Assembly: GCA_002840895.1 (NCBI GenBank)
Contig: PHCZ01000002.1
Span: 1 to 64,000 of the forward strand
Length of the DNA stretch: 64,000 bases
Source of the DNA: Bacteroidetes bacterium HGW-Bacteroidetes-8
Lineage (GTDB): Bacteria > Bacteroidota > Bacteroidia > Bacteroidales > UBA932
Direction of reading: 5' to 3'
The first letter of the stretch is position 1. Every line of letters begins with the position of its first letter. Under the pieces are notes generated by a model. It was not told the origin of the DNA. It searched no databases and saw nothing but the letters and a program-made list of their open reading frames with translations. Of the stretch, positions 36,621-46,185 are shown in pieces. The position numbers and the translations under genes were made by a program.

Positions 36621-37727
36621 TTAAGCCTTATAAAACGGTGCTTTTACCACAACTGCCTTTAGCAGCTTCTCTCTGATTTTGATAAAAATTTCGGAGCCAA
36701 CCTTAGAAAATTCAGGTGCAACATATGCCATTCCAACAGCTTTTTTGATTGCCGGACCCATTGTTCCCGAAGTTACAATCCCTACCTCAACCCCTTTTGT
36801 GTCGCAAACAGGGTAACCGTGTCTTGGAATTCCCCTCTCAATAAGTTCAAAACCAACCAGCCTCCTGGTGACTCCCTCATTTTTTTGTTTAAGTAGCAGA
36901 TCCTTATCTGTAAAATCACCCTTTGCCTCACTGAATTTGGTTATCCAACCCAGACCGGCCTCTATAGGGGAGGTAGTGTCATCTATATCATTTCCGTAAA
37001 GACAAAAGCCCATCTCCAGACGAAGTGTATCTCTAGCTCCAAGACCTATTGGCTTTATGTCAAACTCTTTCCCGGCCTCAAAAACCGCATCCCATAATTT
37101 GTCGGCATCTCTGTTTGCAACATATATCTCGCATCCACCCGAACCTGTATAGCCGGTGGTAGAGAATATTGCATCCTTTATTCCTGCAATTGTTAGCTTC
37201 TTAAATGTATAGTACTCCATATCCTCCACACCGGAGTCGCATATTTTTTGCATAGCTTTAAGCGCCAGAGGACCCTGAACTGCAAGCTGGCAAATCTCGT
37301 CCGATGCATTATAGAGCTCTTTTCCCGGAGTAATATTGAACTTTGGAGCTACACTGCAGAGATGGTCGTAATCTTTCTCTACATTGGAGGCATTAACCAC
37401 AAGCAGGTAGGTTAAACTATCAATGCAATACACTAATAGATCATCTACAATCCCACCCTTCCCGTTTGGAAAGCAAGAGTACTGGACCTTCCCCGGAGTG
37501 AGTACCGAAACATCATTGGAGGTTGTGTACTGTAAAAAAGCGAGAGCGTTAGCCCCTTTTACCCAAATCTCTCCCATATGGGAGACATCAAATACTCCAA
37601 CCTTCTCTCTTACGTGATTGTGCTCTTCGCTAATTCCAAAATACTCTACAGGCATATTGTAGCCTGCAAAGGGAACCATTTTTGCCCCCAGCTTGATGTG
37701 CTTATCGGTGAATGCTGTTGTCTTCAT
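36621..37727 (-). CDS. gcvT: Glycine cleavage system T protein (aminomethyltransferase)
   Basis: GcvT moves the aminomethyl unit from lipoylated GcvH to tetrahydrofolate, releasing ammonia. The 368 residues have the expected N-terminus ([28 protein letters not shown]), the [10 protein letters not shown] segment with folate contacts, the central Asp-Tyr-containing [14 protein letters not shown] and the C-terminal [19 protein letters not shown]. The gcvH and gcvP genes are not in this window. It is 23 bases after the SPOR lipoprotein gene. Confidence 0.96.
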   Translation of the reverse strand: MKTTAFTDKHIKLGAKMVPFAGYNMPVEYFGISEEHNHVREKVGVFDVSHMGEIWVKGANALAFLQYTTSNDVSVLTPGKVQYSCFPNGKGGIVDDLLVYCIDSLTYLLVVNASNVEKDYDHLCSVAPKFNITPGKELYNASDEICQLAVQGPLALKAMQKICDSGVEDMEYYTFKKLTIAGIKDAIFSTTGYTGSGGCEIYVANRDADKLWDAVFEAGKEFDIKPIGLGARDTLRLEMGFCLYGNDIDDTTSPIEAGLGWITKFSEAKGDFTDKDLLLKQKNEGVTRRLVGFELIERGIPRHGYPVCDTKGVEVGIVTSGTMGPAIKKAVGMAYVAPEFSKVGSEIFIKIREKLLKAVVVKAPFYKA

Positions 37728-37750
37728 TATTATATTTTGATGTTTATTAA

Positions 37751-38338
37751 TTAGTTATGCATATTTTGCCGAACATCATAAACCCAGATATCGTCCGGCC
37801 CAAAGTTCTGGTCTCTTAGCTTGTACATCTCGTTAAAAGCCGCTCCCAATGTGCTGTAGGAGGCAGTTGAGACTACCCGAAAGCCATTTTTAAAGTCCAT
37901 AATTGTGGGAGTAAACCCTTTGCTCTTTAAATACTCCGCCATTTTTGCAGAGTTAGAATGATCCTTAAAGCTTCCAATGATTACATAGTACCTATTGGTT
38001 AGATTTGTCTTAGCAGGAGCAGATACTCCTTGTCCTGGTTGGTTTTTTTGTTGAGGCTGGTTAGTTGCCGCAACATTGCTCTCTTTTTTCTGTTCATTAA
38101 AAGCAGAGGTGTCAGTTATCATCATTTTTTTTCCCTCTGATGTACTCATCTCACCGGCGTTTCCGATTATAGCGATAGAGTCGTTCATCAACCTCACAGA
38201 GTCGTCATATTGCCTCTCCTTTTTCATAGCAGCAATATCTTGAGAAGTTGCCATACCAAGCTGCACTCTTATCCAGTCACACCCTGTAACTACCATAATT
38301 GCAGTCATCAGGATTAAAAAAAATTTCACCGTTCTCAT
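37751..38338 (-). CDS. SPOR-domain lipoprotein
   Basis: The 195-residue protein has a lipoprotein signal (MVVTGCDW, lipid Cys near residue 20), a variable Gln/Asn-rich linker and a C-terminal SPOR domain ([33 protein letters not shown]...[23 protein letters not shown]). SPOR domains bind septal peptidoglycan that lacks stem peptides, so this is likely a division-site or cell-wall protein. A -7 promoter element lies 34 bases before the start. It is the first gene of the long leftward array through gcvT and leuS. Confidence 0.85.
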   Translation of the reverse strand: MRTVKFFLILMTAIMVVTGCDWIRVQLGMATSQDIAAMKKERQYDDSVRLMNDSIAIIGNAGEMSTSEGKKMMITDTSAFNEQKKESNVAATNQPQQKNQPGQGVSAPAKTNLTNRYYVIIGSFKDHSNSAKMAEYLKSKGFTPTIMDFKNGFRVVSTASYSTLGAAFNEMYKLRDQNFGPDDIWVYDVRQNMHN

Positions 38339-38371
38339 AATTGATTAGTGTTAAGGATTTTTCTCTATATA

Positions 38372-38379
38372 CAAAAGTA
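38372..38379 (-). promoter_or_regulatory. Promoter -7 element of the SPOR-gcvT array
   Basis: TACTTTTG on the minus strand fits TAnnTTTG, 34 bases before the SPOR lipoprotein ATG. It is divergent from the element of the DUF389 operon 30 bases away. Confidence 0.6.
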
Positions 38380-38409
38380 ACATATTTAGCTAAAAGAGAA
38401 AAATAAATG

Positions 38410-38417
38410 TATATTTG
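38410..38417 (+). promoter_or_regulatory. Promoter -7 element of the DUF389-CapA-PhoH operon
   Basis: TATATTTG fits TAnnTTTG, 28 bases before the ATG at 38445. Its presence argues against a TTG start at 38415, which lies inside it. Confidence 0.6.
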
Positions 38418-38444
38418 AATTTAGAAGGATTAATTAATAGAGAT

Positions 38445-39779
38445 ATGACTTGGATTAAAGAGCAGTTTTATGCTATTGTAAACATCTCAGATCACGTAGA
38501 TATCGAGAGTACTACAGAAAACATTAAAAAAAGCATTGTCTTTCGAGGGATCAATGTATGGATTCTCGCTTTTGCCGTGATAGTAGCTTCGGTAGGGCTA
38601 AATGTAAACTCAATCCCTGTTATAATCGGGGCAATGCTCATCTCTCCATTGATGGGCCCAATAATGGGAACAGGACTGGCAGTGGGGATAAACGACACCC
38701 AACTCCTGAAGCGCTCACTAAAGAACTTTGCAGTGATGGTTGTAATAAGTGTTGCTGCATCTACAACCTACTTTTTGATCTCACCCCTGGCACTTGCCGA
38801 ACCTACAGAGCTTCTTGCCCGCACAAGACCAACAATCTACGATGTATTCATTGCGTTTTTCGGGGGTATGGCAGGAATTATAGAGAGTGCCCGCAAAGAT
38901 AAGGGGACAGTATTTGCAGGTGTTGCCATAGCAACAGCCCTGATGCCACCACTCTGTACTGCCGGGTACGGTATTGCAAATGGAAGTTTCGCCTATTTCG
39001 GCGGAGCAATGTATCTATTTATAATCAATTCACTTTTTATTGCTCTATCTACATTTCTTATAATAAGGTATTTAAAGTTTCCGTTTGTCCATTTTGCAGA
39101 CCCTGCAAAAGAGAGAAAAGTGAGGCGATCTATCAGCCTCTTTGCTCTGGTAATCATTGTACCGAGTATATACAGCGGGTTTGTGGTTATACGTGAGAAC
39201 AACTTTAATCAATCTGTAAAAAAGTTTATATCTGAGAATAAAAATATTGAAAACGGATATATCTACGATCATAAAATTGACCACTCAAAAAAAATCTCAA
39301 CTCTGGAGCTCTCTATTGCCGGAGAGAGGTTAAGTGAAGCAAGAAAGGAGATTATGTTTGAGAATCTTGAAAAATACGGGATTACAAGAAATCAGGTGGT
39401 AATTAAGGAGAGCGCCGTCTACGATGGAAAATCTTCTGACGAAGCTGTACTAAAGAGCATCTTTGAAAGAAGCGATAAAGAGGTTGCGCAAAGAGAGGAG
39501 ATAATTAAAACACTAAGCTCCCGTTTGGACTCAATAAAAAACTTAGAGATTCCATACGAGCAGATTACAAAAGAGATTATGGCACAGCACCCTGGAGTAG
39601 TTTCAATCTCCCTTGCTCGAGGTACCGAAATTTTTACATCTCCATATGCTGCAAAAAATCAAATAGTTGCAGTAGTAAAATGGTCCGAGCCACTCAAAGA
39701 TATCGAGCTGCAAAAATTACAGGAGTGGCTCTCGGTGAGGCTAAATACGGCTAATATTAGAATCGTTCAAACCAAATGA
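38445..39779 (+). CDS. DUF389 family membrane protein
   Basis: The 444-residue protein has about six membrane helices (roughly residues 40-275) with the DUF389 signature IIGAMLISPLMGPIMGTGLAVGINDTQLLKRSLKNF and AGVAIATALMPPLCTAGYGIANG, followed by a soluble C-terminal half of about 170 residues with a coiled-coil segment (DKEVAQREEIIKTLSSRLDSIK). The function of the family is unknown; distant relatives have been suggested to be transporters. Its stop overlaps the CapA gene by four bases. Confidence 0.82.
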   Translation: MTWIKEQFYAIVNISDHVDIESTTENIKKSIVFRGINVWILAFAVIVASVGLNVNSIPVIIGAMLISPLMGPIMGTGLAVGINDTQLLKRSLKNFAVMVVISVAASTTYFLISPLALAEPTELLARTRPTIYDVFIAFFGGMAGIIESARKDKGTVFAGVAIATALMPPLCTAGYGIANGSFAYFGGAMYLFIINSLFIALSTFLIIRYLKFPFVHFADPAKERKVRRSISLFALVIIVPSIYSGFVVIRENNFNQSVKKFISENKNIENGYIYDHKIDHSKKISTLELSIAGERLSEARKEIMFENLEKYGITRNQVVIKESAVYDGKSSDEAVLKSIFERSDKEVAQREEIIKTLSSRLDSIKNLEIPYEQITKEIMAQHPGVVSISLARGTEIFTSPYAAKNQIVAVVKWSEPLKDIELQKLQEWLSVRLNTANIRIVQTK

Positions 39780-40858
39780 TAAAAGCACTCATCCTCTTTA
39801 TCCTTTTTTCCGGAACTATATCCGCACAACGAGCCGACACCCTTAGGATGCTCTTTCTGGGAGATATAATGCAGCATAAAGAGCAACTGGAAGCTGCCTT
39901 AATCCAGACAAGTATCCCCGGCAAGAGGAGCCCGGCCGAGCCCGCATCTTACAACTACTCCTCATACTTCTCTCACCTCAAAAGCTACTTTGAAAAGGCA
40001 GATATAGTGGGAGCAAATATGGAGACAACCTTTGCTCCGCCTCCGTTCGCCGGTTATCCTGCATTTCGCTCACCAGGTTCACTCGCTGCCGAATGTGTAA
40101 AGAGCGGAATTAATCTGATGTTCGCTGCAAATAACCACTCTGCAGACGCAGGATCGGCAGGTTTAAGGGGATCAATTGAAACCTATGAAAAACTCGAGGT
40201 CCCTTACACCGGAATATACCGCTCCGGCGAAGATGAAGAGCTTTTGAATCCACTGATAATTGAAAAACGGGGGTTTAAAATTGCCTTCCTTAATTACACC
40301 TATGGAACCAACGGAATCAGAACCCCGCTTCCATTTATTATTAAACGTCTTACATCTGCCGAAGTTGAGAAAGATTTGGATTTGGCCAGAAGTAAGTCTG
40401 TCGACCTGATATGTGCTGCCGTACACTGGGGAGAGGAGTATATGACAGAGCCGGGTGAGTATCAGCTAAAGTGGGAGAGAGAGCTATACTCAAAAGGGGT
40501 GGATATAATTATAGGTTCTCACCCGCACGTACCACAGGATGTAGCAGTTTACAGAGATTCTGCCGGGAAAATTTCTAAGATTACTGCCTACTCTCTGGGG
40601 AATGCGATATCCAATATGACAGCAAAAAACACCAGAATAGGAGTAATGCTGGAGATTGCAGTTACTCGAGACAGCACAGGAAAGAGGGAGATTTGCGAAC
40701 CGCAAAAACATCTTATCTGGACAGTAAGACCAACTTTAAAGGGAGAGAACTACTCAATTCTTCCCATCAAAGATTATCTTACGAACAGCCAAACAAAAGG
40801 CAAATTAAGAGAGCACGACTTAATTCTGAACTACTATAAACAATTCAATAAGGAATGA
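39776..40858 (+). CDS. CapA/PgsA family calcineurin-like phosphoesterase, secreted
   Basis: The 360-residue protein has a signal peptide (MIKALILFILFSGTISAQ) and the PGA_cap motifs: FLGDIMQHKEQ, GANMETTFA, ANNHSADAG, VHWGEEY and IIGSHPHVPQ. These make a two-metal phosphoesterase site related to CapA of poly-gamma-glutamate capsule systems, but capsule genes are not present. It probably acts in the periplasm or on the outer surface. It overlaps the DUF389 and PhoH genes by four bases on each side. Confidence 0.85.
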   Translation: MIKALILFILFSGTISAQRADTLRMLFLGDIMQHKEQLEAALIQTSIPGKRSPAEPASYNYSSYFSHLKSYFEKADIVGANMETTFAPPPFAGYPAFRSPGSLAAECVKSGINLMFAANNHSADAGSAGLRGSIETYEKLEVPYTGIYRSGEDEELLNPLIIEKRGFKIAFLNYTYGTNGIRTPLPFIIKRLTSAEVEKDLDLARSKSVDLICAAVHWGEEYMTEPGEYQLKWERELYSKGVDIIIGSHPHVPQDVAVYRDSAGKISKITAYSLGNAISNMTAKNTRIGVMLEIAVTRDSTGKREICEPQKHLIWTVRPTLKGENYSILPIKDYLTNSQTKGKLREHDLILNYYKQFNKE

Positions 40859-41808
40859 CAGAGAGGGTTATAGAACTGGAAGCGATAGATCCGGTTGATA
40901 TTTACGGGGTCAATAATCGAATAATTGACAGACTGGCATATTTCTTCCCAAAACTTAAGATTGCAGCCAGAGGTTCGCAAATATTCCTCAAAGGGAGTGT
41001 TGCCGATATGAAAAAATTTGAAGATAAGCTGAATGCTTTGATTGAGATTAGGGGGAGAAAAAGGAGACTGAATGAAGATGATGTAAACACCCTTTTTGAG
41101 GAGCGGACAACAGAGACTACAAGGTTGGTATCAGAAGATGATGGTGAGGTAATTGTCTACGGAACTGAGGGTAAAATAATACGGGCCAGGACAAAGAACC
41201 AAAAGTTACTGGTAGAGAGCTACTCAAAGAGTGACCTGCTCTTTGCACTGGGGCCTGCAGGAACCGGAAAGACCTATACAGCAATAGCCCTGGCAGTGAG
41301 GGCGCTTAAAAACAAAGAGGTTAAAAGGCTCATCCTCACAAGACCGGCAGTTGAGGCTGGAGAGAGGCTGGGATTTCTTCCCGGCGATATGAGAGAGAAG
41401 CTGGATCCCTATCTGCAACCCCTATATGACGCACTTAAAGATATGATTCCTGCCAGGAGATTAATTGAACTTATGGAGGAGGGGATTATTCAGATTGCAC
41501 CACTTGCTTTTATGCGGGGAAGAACCCTTGAGGGTGCCTTTGTTATCCTGGACGAGGCCCAAAACACCACAATGGGGCAACTTAAGATGTTTCTCACCCG
41601 TATGGGAAACAGCTCTAAGTTTATTGTAACCGGAGATGCTACCCAGATTGACCTTCCCAAAAAGAGCGACTCTGGCCTGTTGAGGGGTGTGGAGATGATT
41701 GGAGATTTAAAGGGGGTATCTGTAATCAATTTTGAAAAATGTGATATTGTCAGGCACCCCCTCGTTTCTCAAATTGTTGAGGCTTTCGAGAAAAGTAAAG
41801 AGGATTAG
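40855..41808 (+). CDS. PhoH family ATPase
   Basis: The 317-residue protein has an N-terminal KH-like region (about 1-80) and a P-loop ATPase with Walker A GPAGTGKTYTAIA and Walker B VILDEAQNTT, the standard PhoH layout. The motifs LTRPAVEAGERLGFLPGD and KMFLTRMGNSSKFIVTGDATQIDLP are diagnostic. The role of PhoH is unsettled; links to RNA metabolism are reported for relatives. The gene ends four bases into the convergent D-aminoacylase gene. Confidence 0.92.
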   Translation: MTERVIELEAIDPVDIYGVNNRIIDRLAYFFPKLKIAARGSQIFLKGSVADMKKFEDKLNALIEIRGRKRRLNEDDVNTLFEERTTETTRLVSEDDGEVIVYGTEGKIIRARTKNQKLLVESYSKSDLLFALGPAGTGKTYTAIALAVRALKNKEVKRLILTRPAVEAGERLGFLPGDMREKLDPYLQPLYDALKDMIPARRLIELMEEGIIQIAPLAFMRGRTLEGAFVILDEAQNTTMGQLKMFLTRMGNSSKFIVTGDATQIDLPKKSDSGLLRGVEMIGDLKGVSVINFEKCDIVRHPLVSQIVEAFEKSKED

Positions 41809-43445
41809 ATAGACTCTCCCAATTTAATGATTCTGCCTCCCCTTTTGCTTGCGGGCTCTCCCCCGGAGAGTGTCCACACTCCGTTAACAATCACCTCATT
41901 AATCCCTGTTGCAAACTGATGTGGGCTGGCAAAGGTAGCTGTGTCTATAATTGTAACAGAGTCAAATACCACAATATCTGCAAAATAACCCGGAAGAATT
42001 GAACCTCTGTTCTTAAGTCCCAATCTTGATGCAGGGAGAGAGGTGCATTTTTTAACGGCAGTAGAGAGGTTCATCAAAGACTCCTCCCTGCAATATTTGC
42101 CCAGAAATCGCGGAAAAGTTCCGTAGGACCTCGGGTGCGGCATACTCTGTGATAGTTTCCCCACAGGAGAGTAGACGCTACCGTCGGAAGCGGGCATTGC
42201 CAGAGGGTGAGAGAGGAACATCTTTACATTCTCTTCTGTCATCGCAAAGCCTATGATGCTCACAGATACATTCTCCTCAATGAGCAGGTCTCTGATAAAC
42301 GGCCACGGCTCTTTTCCGGTGAGCTGACAGCACTGCTCTACGTTTTGCCCGATAAACCTCTTGTTTGAATCTACTCTGCAGGAGGTGACCACTACATTTG
42401 CGGGGCCGCCCAATCTTGCAATTCTGGAGAGTGCATAATCCCCTATCTTTTTGGATTTTGATTCATCTTTAAGGCGTGCAATTATCTCCTCCTTAGAGCC
42501 GTCACGGTCACTCAGAGGTATAAAACTGGACATACCTGTAGAGAACGCAATGTAGGGATAGCGGTCAAATGCAATATCTACACCCTCTGATGCTGCCCTC
42601 TCTATCTGCTTGAGAAGAGCCGGGGCTTTATGCCAGTTAGCAGCATTCTGAGCCTTAAGGTGAGAGATCTGAAGCCGGACTCCGGAGCTTTTTGCTATTT
42701 CAATAGCCTCAGCAACGGCCTCCTCCACTCTGTCATCTTCGTTTCTCATATGTATTGCAAATAGCCCGTTGTAATCTGCCACAACTTTGCAGAGCTGAGC
42801 AATCTCCTCATTGGAGGCGTATGAGCCCGGAGTGTACTCCAACCCACAAGAGATCCCCAAAGAGCCCTGCTCCATTTGTGTCGCAAGAATACTCTTCATC
42901 CTCTCCATCTGCTCCTGGGTACATCTTATGTCTTTGTCACCGACAACAAACTGTCTTAAATCTCCCTGACCGGTAAAAGAGCCATAATTTAACCCCAGCT
43001 TCTGTTGTGACAGGGCACCGTAAAAATCACCTATGCTCTCCCATTTGGTTGTCGGGAATGGGCTGGAGCCGCAGTTCCCTCCAATTTCTGTGGTTACTCC
43101 CTGATATATCTTACTATCTCCCAGGGGTGATTCAAAAAGATTGGCATCTGTATGGGTATGAATATCCACAAACCCGGGTGAAACAGCCGCACCTTTTGCA
43201 TCAATTATAACATCTGCACTATCTCCTAATGATGAGGCAATTGCAGATATCTTTCCACCCTTAATCCCTATCTCACCGGGGAAGGGTTTTCCACCCTCTC
43301 CGTTATATATTACACCCCCTTTGATGATAGTATCAAAGCGGTTATTTGCCTTTAAGATGCTACTGCTTGCGTACCCCAAGCCGAATGCTGCTCCGGCAAA
43401 TAGCGAGCTCTGGATGAATTTTCGTCTGGAAATTGTGCTGCTCAT
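41805..43445 (-). CDS. N-acyl-D-amino-acid deacylase/D-aminoacylase family amidohydrolase, Tat-exported
   Basis: The 546-residue protein begins with a twin-arginine signal (SRRKFIQSSLFAGAAFGLG), so it should be exported folded. The amidohydrolase core has HTHTD after PGFVDI (metal-binding His pair), the mid-sequence GLEYTPGSYASNEEIAQL, the metal or substrate His in LQISHLKAQ, and the late VSDGSV-like ASDGSVYSP, all of the D-aminoacylase/dihydroorotase-like group. It would release D-amino acids from N-acylated peptides or cell-wall products. Convergent with phoH. Confidence 0.82.
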   Translation of the reverse strand: MSSTISRRKFIQSSLFAGAAFGLGYASSSILKANNRFDTIIKGGVIYNGEGGKPFPGEIGIKGGKISAIASSLGDSADVIIDAKGAAVSPGFVDIHTHTDANLFESPLGDSKIYQGVTTEIGGNCGSSPFPTTKWESIGDFYGALSQQKLGLNYGSFTGQGDLRQFVVGDKDIRCTQEQMERMKSILATQMEQGSLGISCGLEYTPGSYASNEEIAQLCKVVADYNGLFAIHMRNEDDRVEEAVAEAIEIAKSSGVRLQISHLKAQNAANWHKAPALLKQIERAASEGVDIAFDRYPYIAFSTGMSSFIPLSDRDGSKEEIIARLKDESKSKKIGDYALSRIARLGGPANVVVTSCRVDSNKRFIGQNVEQCCQLTGKEPWPFIRDLLIEENVSVSIIGFAMTEENVKMFLSHPLAMPASDGSVYSPVGKLSQSMPHPRSYGTFPRFLGKYCREESLMNLSTAVKKCTSLPASRLGLKNRGSILPGYFADIVVFDSVTIIDTATFASPHQFATGINEVIVNGVWTLSGGEPASKRGGRIIKLGESI

Positions 43446-43462
43446 AATATCTCTTTTTTAGG

Positions 43463-44464
43463 TTATCTAATTTTAATGCCGGTACTTTTATACACCTTAA
43501 CGGCCTCTCCCTGTGAATAGACCAAGTATCCCTCAATTGTCGGGTCGCTCTCGATTATCTCAATTGCCTTCTCAACACCCGCTACCATAAACCAGGTTGC
43601 ATAGGCATCTGCTGTCATCGCATCCGGAGCTGTAACTGTTGCACTTAAAATGTTCTCCTTTGCCGGGTAGCCGGTAAGAGGGTTAATAGTATGAGAGTAC
43701 TTTTGGCCATCCTCCTCATAAAATTTCCTATAGTTACCTGAGGTTGCAAGCCCACCGCCGGAAAGAAGCAGAATATCCTGCAAATCCTCTCCCTGAATCA
43801 TACTACCATCAACAGGTCTGTCTATCCCAACACTCCACTTCTTACCTTTTGGATTAACCCCTTTGCAAAATATCTCCCCTCCAACCTCAATCAGGTAATT
43901 TATTATTCCAAGTTTCTCAAATTCAGATGCAATAACATCTGCAGTATAGCCCTGGGCTATAGCGTTAAAGTTGAGAGTTATGTTGGAAATTGTTCTTATT
44001 ACTTTAGAATTCTCAATGGAGATTTTATCCATCCCTGTGAGCTGCATAGCTGAATCAACTCTCTCTTTGGTGATACTCATCTTGTTTTTAAACCCAAACC
44101 CCCAGATGTTGAACAGAGGAGCTGCAGATACATCAAAAAGACCTCCACTAATTTTGTAAATCTCATAAGATCTGTTGAATACATTCCGGAAGAGAGAATC
44201 TACTTCCAGATCCTCTCCGTTATTGATTTTTGTAATCAGAGACTCCTTATTGTAAACCGAGAGTGAGAGGTCGATATTTTTGAGAATACCTTCTACAAGT
44301 GAGTCAAGTGCAACCCCTTTATCGTCACTGTGGGCTATATGATAGGTTGTCCCTTGTGTAAAACCGTCAATCATCCTGTACTCTGCTTTGTTACAGCCGA
44401 TAAATATTGTAACAGAAAGCAGTATTAGTGCGCTGTTTAAAAATTTAATTCTCCAATATTTCAT
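43463..44464 (-). CDS. apbE: FAD:protein FMN transferase, lipoprotein
   Basis: ApbE attaches FMN to a Thr of periplasmic flavoproteins such as Rnf/Nqr subunits. The 333 residues start with a lipoprotein signal (TIFIGCNKAE), then FTQGTTYHI, the segment SLSVYNKESLITKINNGE, LNFNAIAQGYTADVIASEF, the GGEIFCKG region, HTINPLTGYPAKENI, and VTAPDAMTADAYATWFMVAG with the Mg/FAD-binding Asp/Thr. The target flavoprotein is not in the window. A divergent FISUMP lipoprotein gene lies 75 bases away. Confidence 0.93.
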   Translation of the reverse strand: MKYWRIKFLNSALILLSVTIFIGCNKAEYRMIDGFTQGTTYHIAHSDDKGVALDSLVEGILKNIDLSLSVYNKESLITKINNGEDLEVDSLFRNVFNRSYEIYKISGGLFDVSAAPLFNIWGFGFKNKMSITKERVDSAMQLTGMDKISIENSKVIRTISNITLNFNAIAQGYTADVIASEFEKLGIINYLIEVGGEIFCKGVNPKGKKWSVGIDRPVDGSMIQGEDLQDILLLSGGGLATSGNYRKFYEEDGQKYSHTINPLTGYPAKENILSATVTAPDAMTADAYATWFMVAGVEKAIEIIESDPTIEGYLVYSQGEAVKVYKSTGIKIR

Positions 44465-44483
44465 TAGGTGGTATACTTTGGCA

Positions 44484-44491
44484 CAAATTTA
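44484..44491 (-). promoter_or_regulatory. Promoter -7 element of apbE
   Basis: TAAATTTG on the minus strand fits TAnnTTTG, 20 bases before the apbE ATG. It is divergent from the element at 44504-44511. Confidence 0.5.
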
Positions 44492-44503
44492 GAATAAAAA
44501 TAA

Positions 44504-44511
44504 TATCTTTG
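44504..44511 (+). promoter_or_regulatory. Promoter -7 element of the FISUMP lipoprotein gene
   Basis: TATCTTTG fits TAnnTTTG, 28 bases before the ATG at 44539. A TTTG lies at 44477-44480, but with a 23-bp spacer it is further away than the usual 19-21. Confidence 0.55.
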
Positions 44512-44538
44512 CTACTTAATTCGACCTCAGTAAATAAT

Positions 44539-45555
44539 ATGAGAAAGTATTCAATTTTTTTTCTGTCACTGCTATTTTTAACATCTCTCTCCTTTACATC
44601 CTGCAAGAAGGACGACACCGAAGATGATGAAACACTATATATGGAAGGCACTCTTGTCTACACTCTTCCGGCATATTTAACTGCTCTTCAGGAGGTAGAA
44701 CTTAATGCTACCGGCATAACAACCCCTACTACCGGCGCTACATATAAATGGCATACCACCGGTTTTGGAGTTGACTCGATTGTTGGGGAGAGTGTGAAGA
44801 TAATTGCTCCAGGCGGCTATGGAGACTACTCAGTTATACTTACCGTATCACATCCGGATTACGCCTCAAAAACACTATCCAAGACCACAGTAGTAATAAA
44901 CCCGAACGTTGAGGGGAGCTACTCAGGCACAATAAAAGGGCCCGGAACTCTTACAGATTCTCGTGACGGAAAGATCTACAACTATAAACAATTTGACAAA
45001 CTATACTGGTTTACCTCAAATCTACAATGGGAAGGTGCAGGAAAAGCCTATAACAACGAAAAGGCTCTCGCTCCAATCTATGGAGTTCTATACACCTGGA
45101 CCGAGGCGACTGCAGGAGAGAGTAAAACCGGCCTTGGTAACGGTCCTAAAGGGGTCTGCCCACAAGGGTGGAGCGTTCCAACCAAAGAGGATTGGGAAAA
45201 TCTAGGAGGGGCACTCAAAGGCTCTCCTGTTATCTTTGACTCCAATTGGACAGGCTTAGGAGAGATCGCCGCAGCAAATGCAAAACTTAACGGCACATCT
45301 ATCTGGAAATATAGCCCGAATAACCTTAAAAACAATACACTCGGTTGGAATGCTCTTCCGGGAGGAAGCTCTTCCAATAACTTTAAGAGTTTTGCAAATA
45401 TTTCACAATTTGGGTTCTGGTGGAGCTCTTCCCAAAAAGACTCAAACAACGGAGAGTACCGTTTTATCCATTTTGACACCTCAGATTTTCCTTACAACTT
45501 TGGAGACAAAAGCTATATGGGAGCATCTGTCCGTTGCGTGAAACTTGTTCAGTAA
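44539..45555 (+). CDS. FISUMP-domain lipoprotein with PKD-like region
   Basis: The 338-residue protein has a lipoprotein signal (LTSLSFTSCKKDD), an immunoglobulin/PKD-like region (about residues 40-135, ATYKWHTTGFG..DYSVILTVSHPDY) and a C-terminal FISUMP domain: GPKGVCPQGWSVPTKEDWENLGG, GWNALPGGSSS, FGFWWSSSQKDSNNGEYR and GASVRCVK. The domain is common in Fibrobacter and Bacteroidetes surface proteins, where it may bind ligands or sugars; function is unknown. The ATG at 44539 is chosen over a TTG at 44509, which overlaps the promoter. Confidence 0.82.
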   Translation: MRKYSIFFLSLLFLTSLSFTSCKKDDTEDDETLYMEGTLVYTLPAYLTALQEVELNATGITTPTTGATYKWHTTGFGVDSIVGESVKIIAPGGYGDYSVILTVSHPDYASKTLSKTTVVINPNVEGSYSGTIKGPGTLTDSRDGKIYNYKQFDKLYWFTSNLQWEGAGKAYNNEKALAPIYGVLYTWTEATAGESKTGLGNGPKGVCPQGWSVPTKEDWENLGGALKGSPVIFDSNWTGLGEIAAANAKLNGTSIWKYSPNNLKNNTLGWNALPGGSSSNNFKSFANISQFGFWWSSSQKDSNNGEYRFIHFDTSDFPYNFGDKSYMGASVRCVKLVQ

Positions 45556-45586
45556 ATAAGAGTATAAACTTTAAAATTTCAAGCAT

Positions 45587-46183
45587 ATGAAACTTTCAAA
45601 AGGCATCATTACACTGATTATTATTCTCGGTGTCCTGTTCTTAATATTTATGTGGGGAAAGAATGGCTACAATAAAATGGTCAGCCAGGAGGAGGGAGTT
45701 ATTACTGCCTGGTCACAGGTAGAGAACGTCTATCAGAGGCGTGCAGATCTTATTCCAAACCTTGTTGCCACTGTTAAAGGCTACGCCTCACACGAAAGAG
45801 AGACTCTTGAAGGAGTTGTTAATGCAAGAGCAAAAGCAACTCAGACTACAATAGATCCAACCAATATGACACCCGAGAGTATGGCCAAGTTTCAGCAGGC
45901 TCAGGGCGAACTCTCACAAGCAATAGGCAGATTGATGGTGGTTGTAGAGCAGTATCCGGATCTCAAAGCAAGTCAAAATTTTTTAGAATTACAGGCTCAG
46001 CTTGAGGGGACAGAAAACAGAATTACAGTTGAGAGACAAAAGTACAACGAAACAGCAAGGCTGTACAACACAACTATTCGTCTCTTCCCTAAGAATATTC
46101 TAGCCGGTATCTTCGGTTTTGATAAAAAAGAGTACTTTGAGGCTCAAGAGGGTGCAGAGAGTGCTCCTGTAGTGCAGTTCTAG
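45587..46183 (+). CDS. LemA family membrane protein
   Basis: The 198-residue protein has one N-terminal membrane helix (about residues 8-25) and the LemA core: YNKMVSQEEGVITAWSQVENVYQRRADLIPNLVATVKGYASHE, the ARAKATQ segment, QGELSQAIGRLMVVVEQYPDLKASQNFLELQAQLEGTENRI and VERQKYNETARLYN. The soluble part is a four-helix bundle facing the periplasm. Its role is poorly known. It heads a three-gene run with two TPM-domain proteins, a common LemA context. Confidence 0.93.
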   Translation: MKLSKGIITLIIILGVLFLIFMWGKNGYNKMVSQEEGVITAWSQVENVYQRRADLIPNLVATVKGYASHERETLEGVVNARAKATQTTIDPTNMTPESMAKFQQAQGELSQAIGRLMVVVEQYPDLKASQNFLELQAQLEGTENRITVERQKYNETARLYNTTIRLFPKNILAGIFGFDKKEYFEAQEGAESAPVVQF

Positions 46184-46185
46184 CC

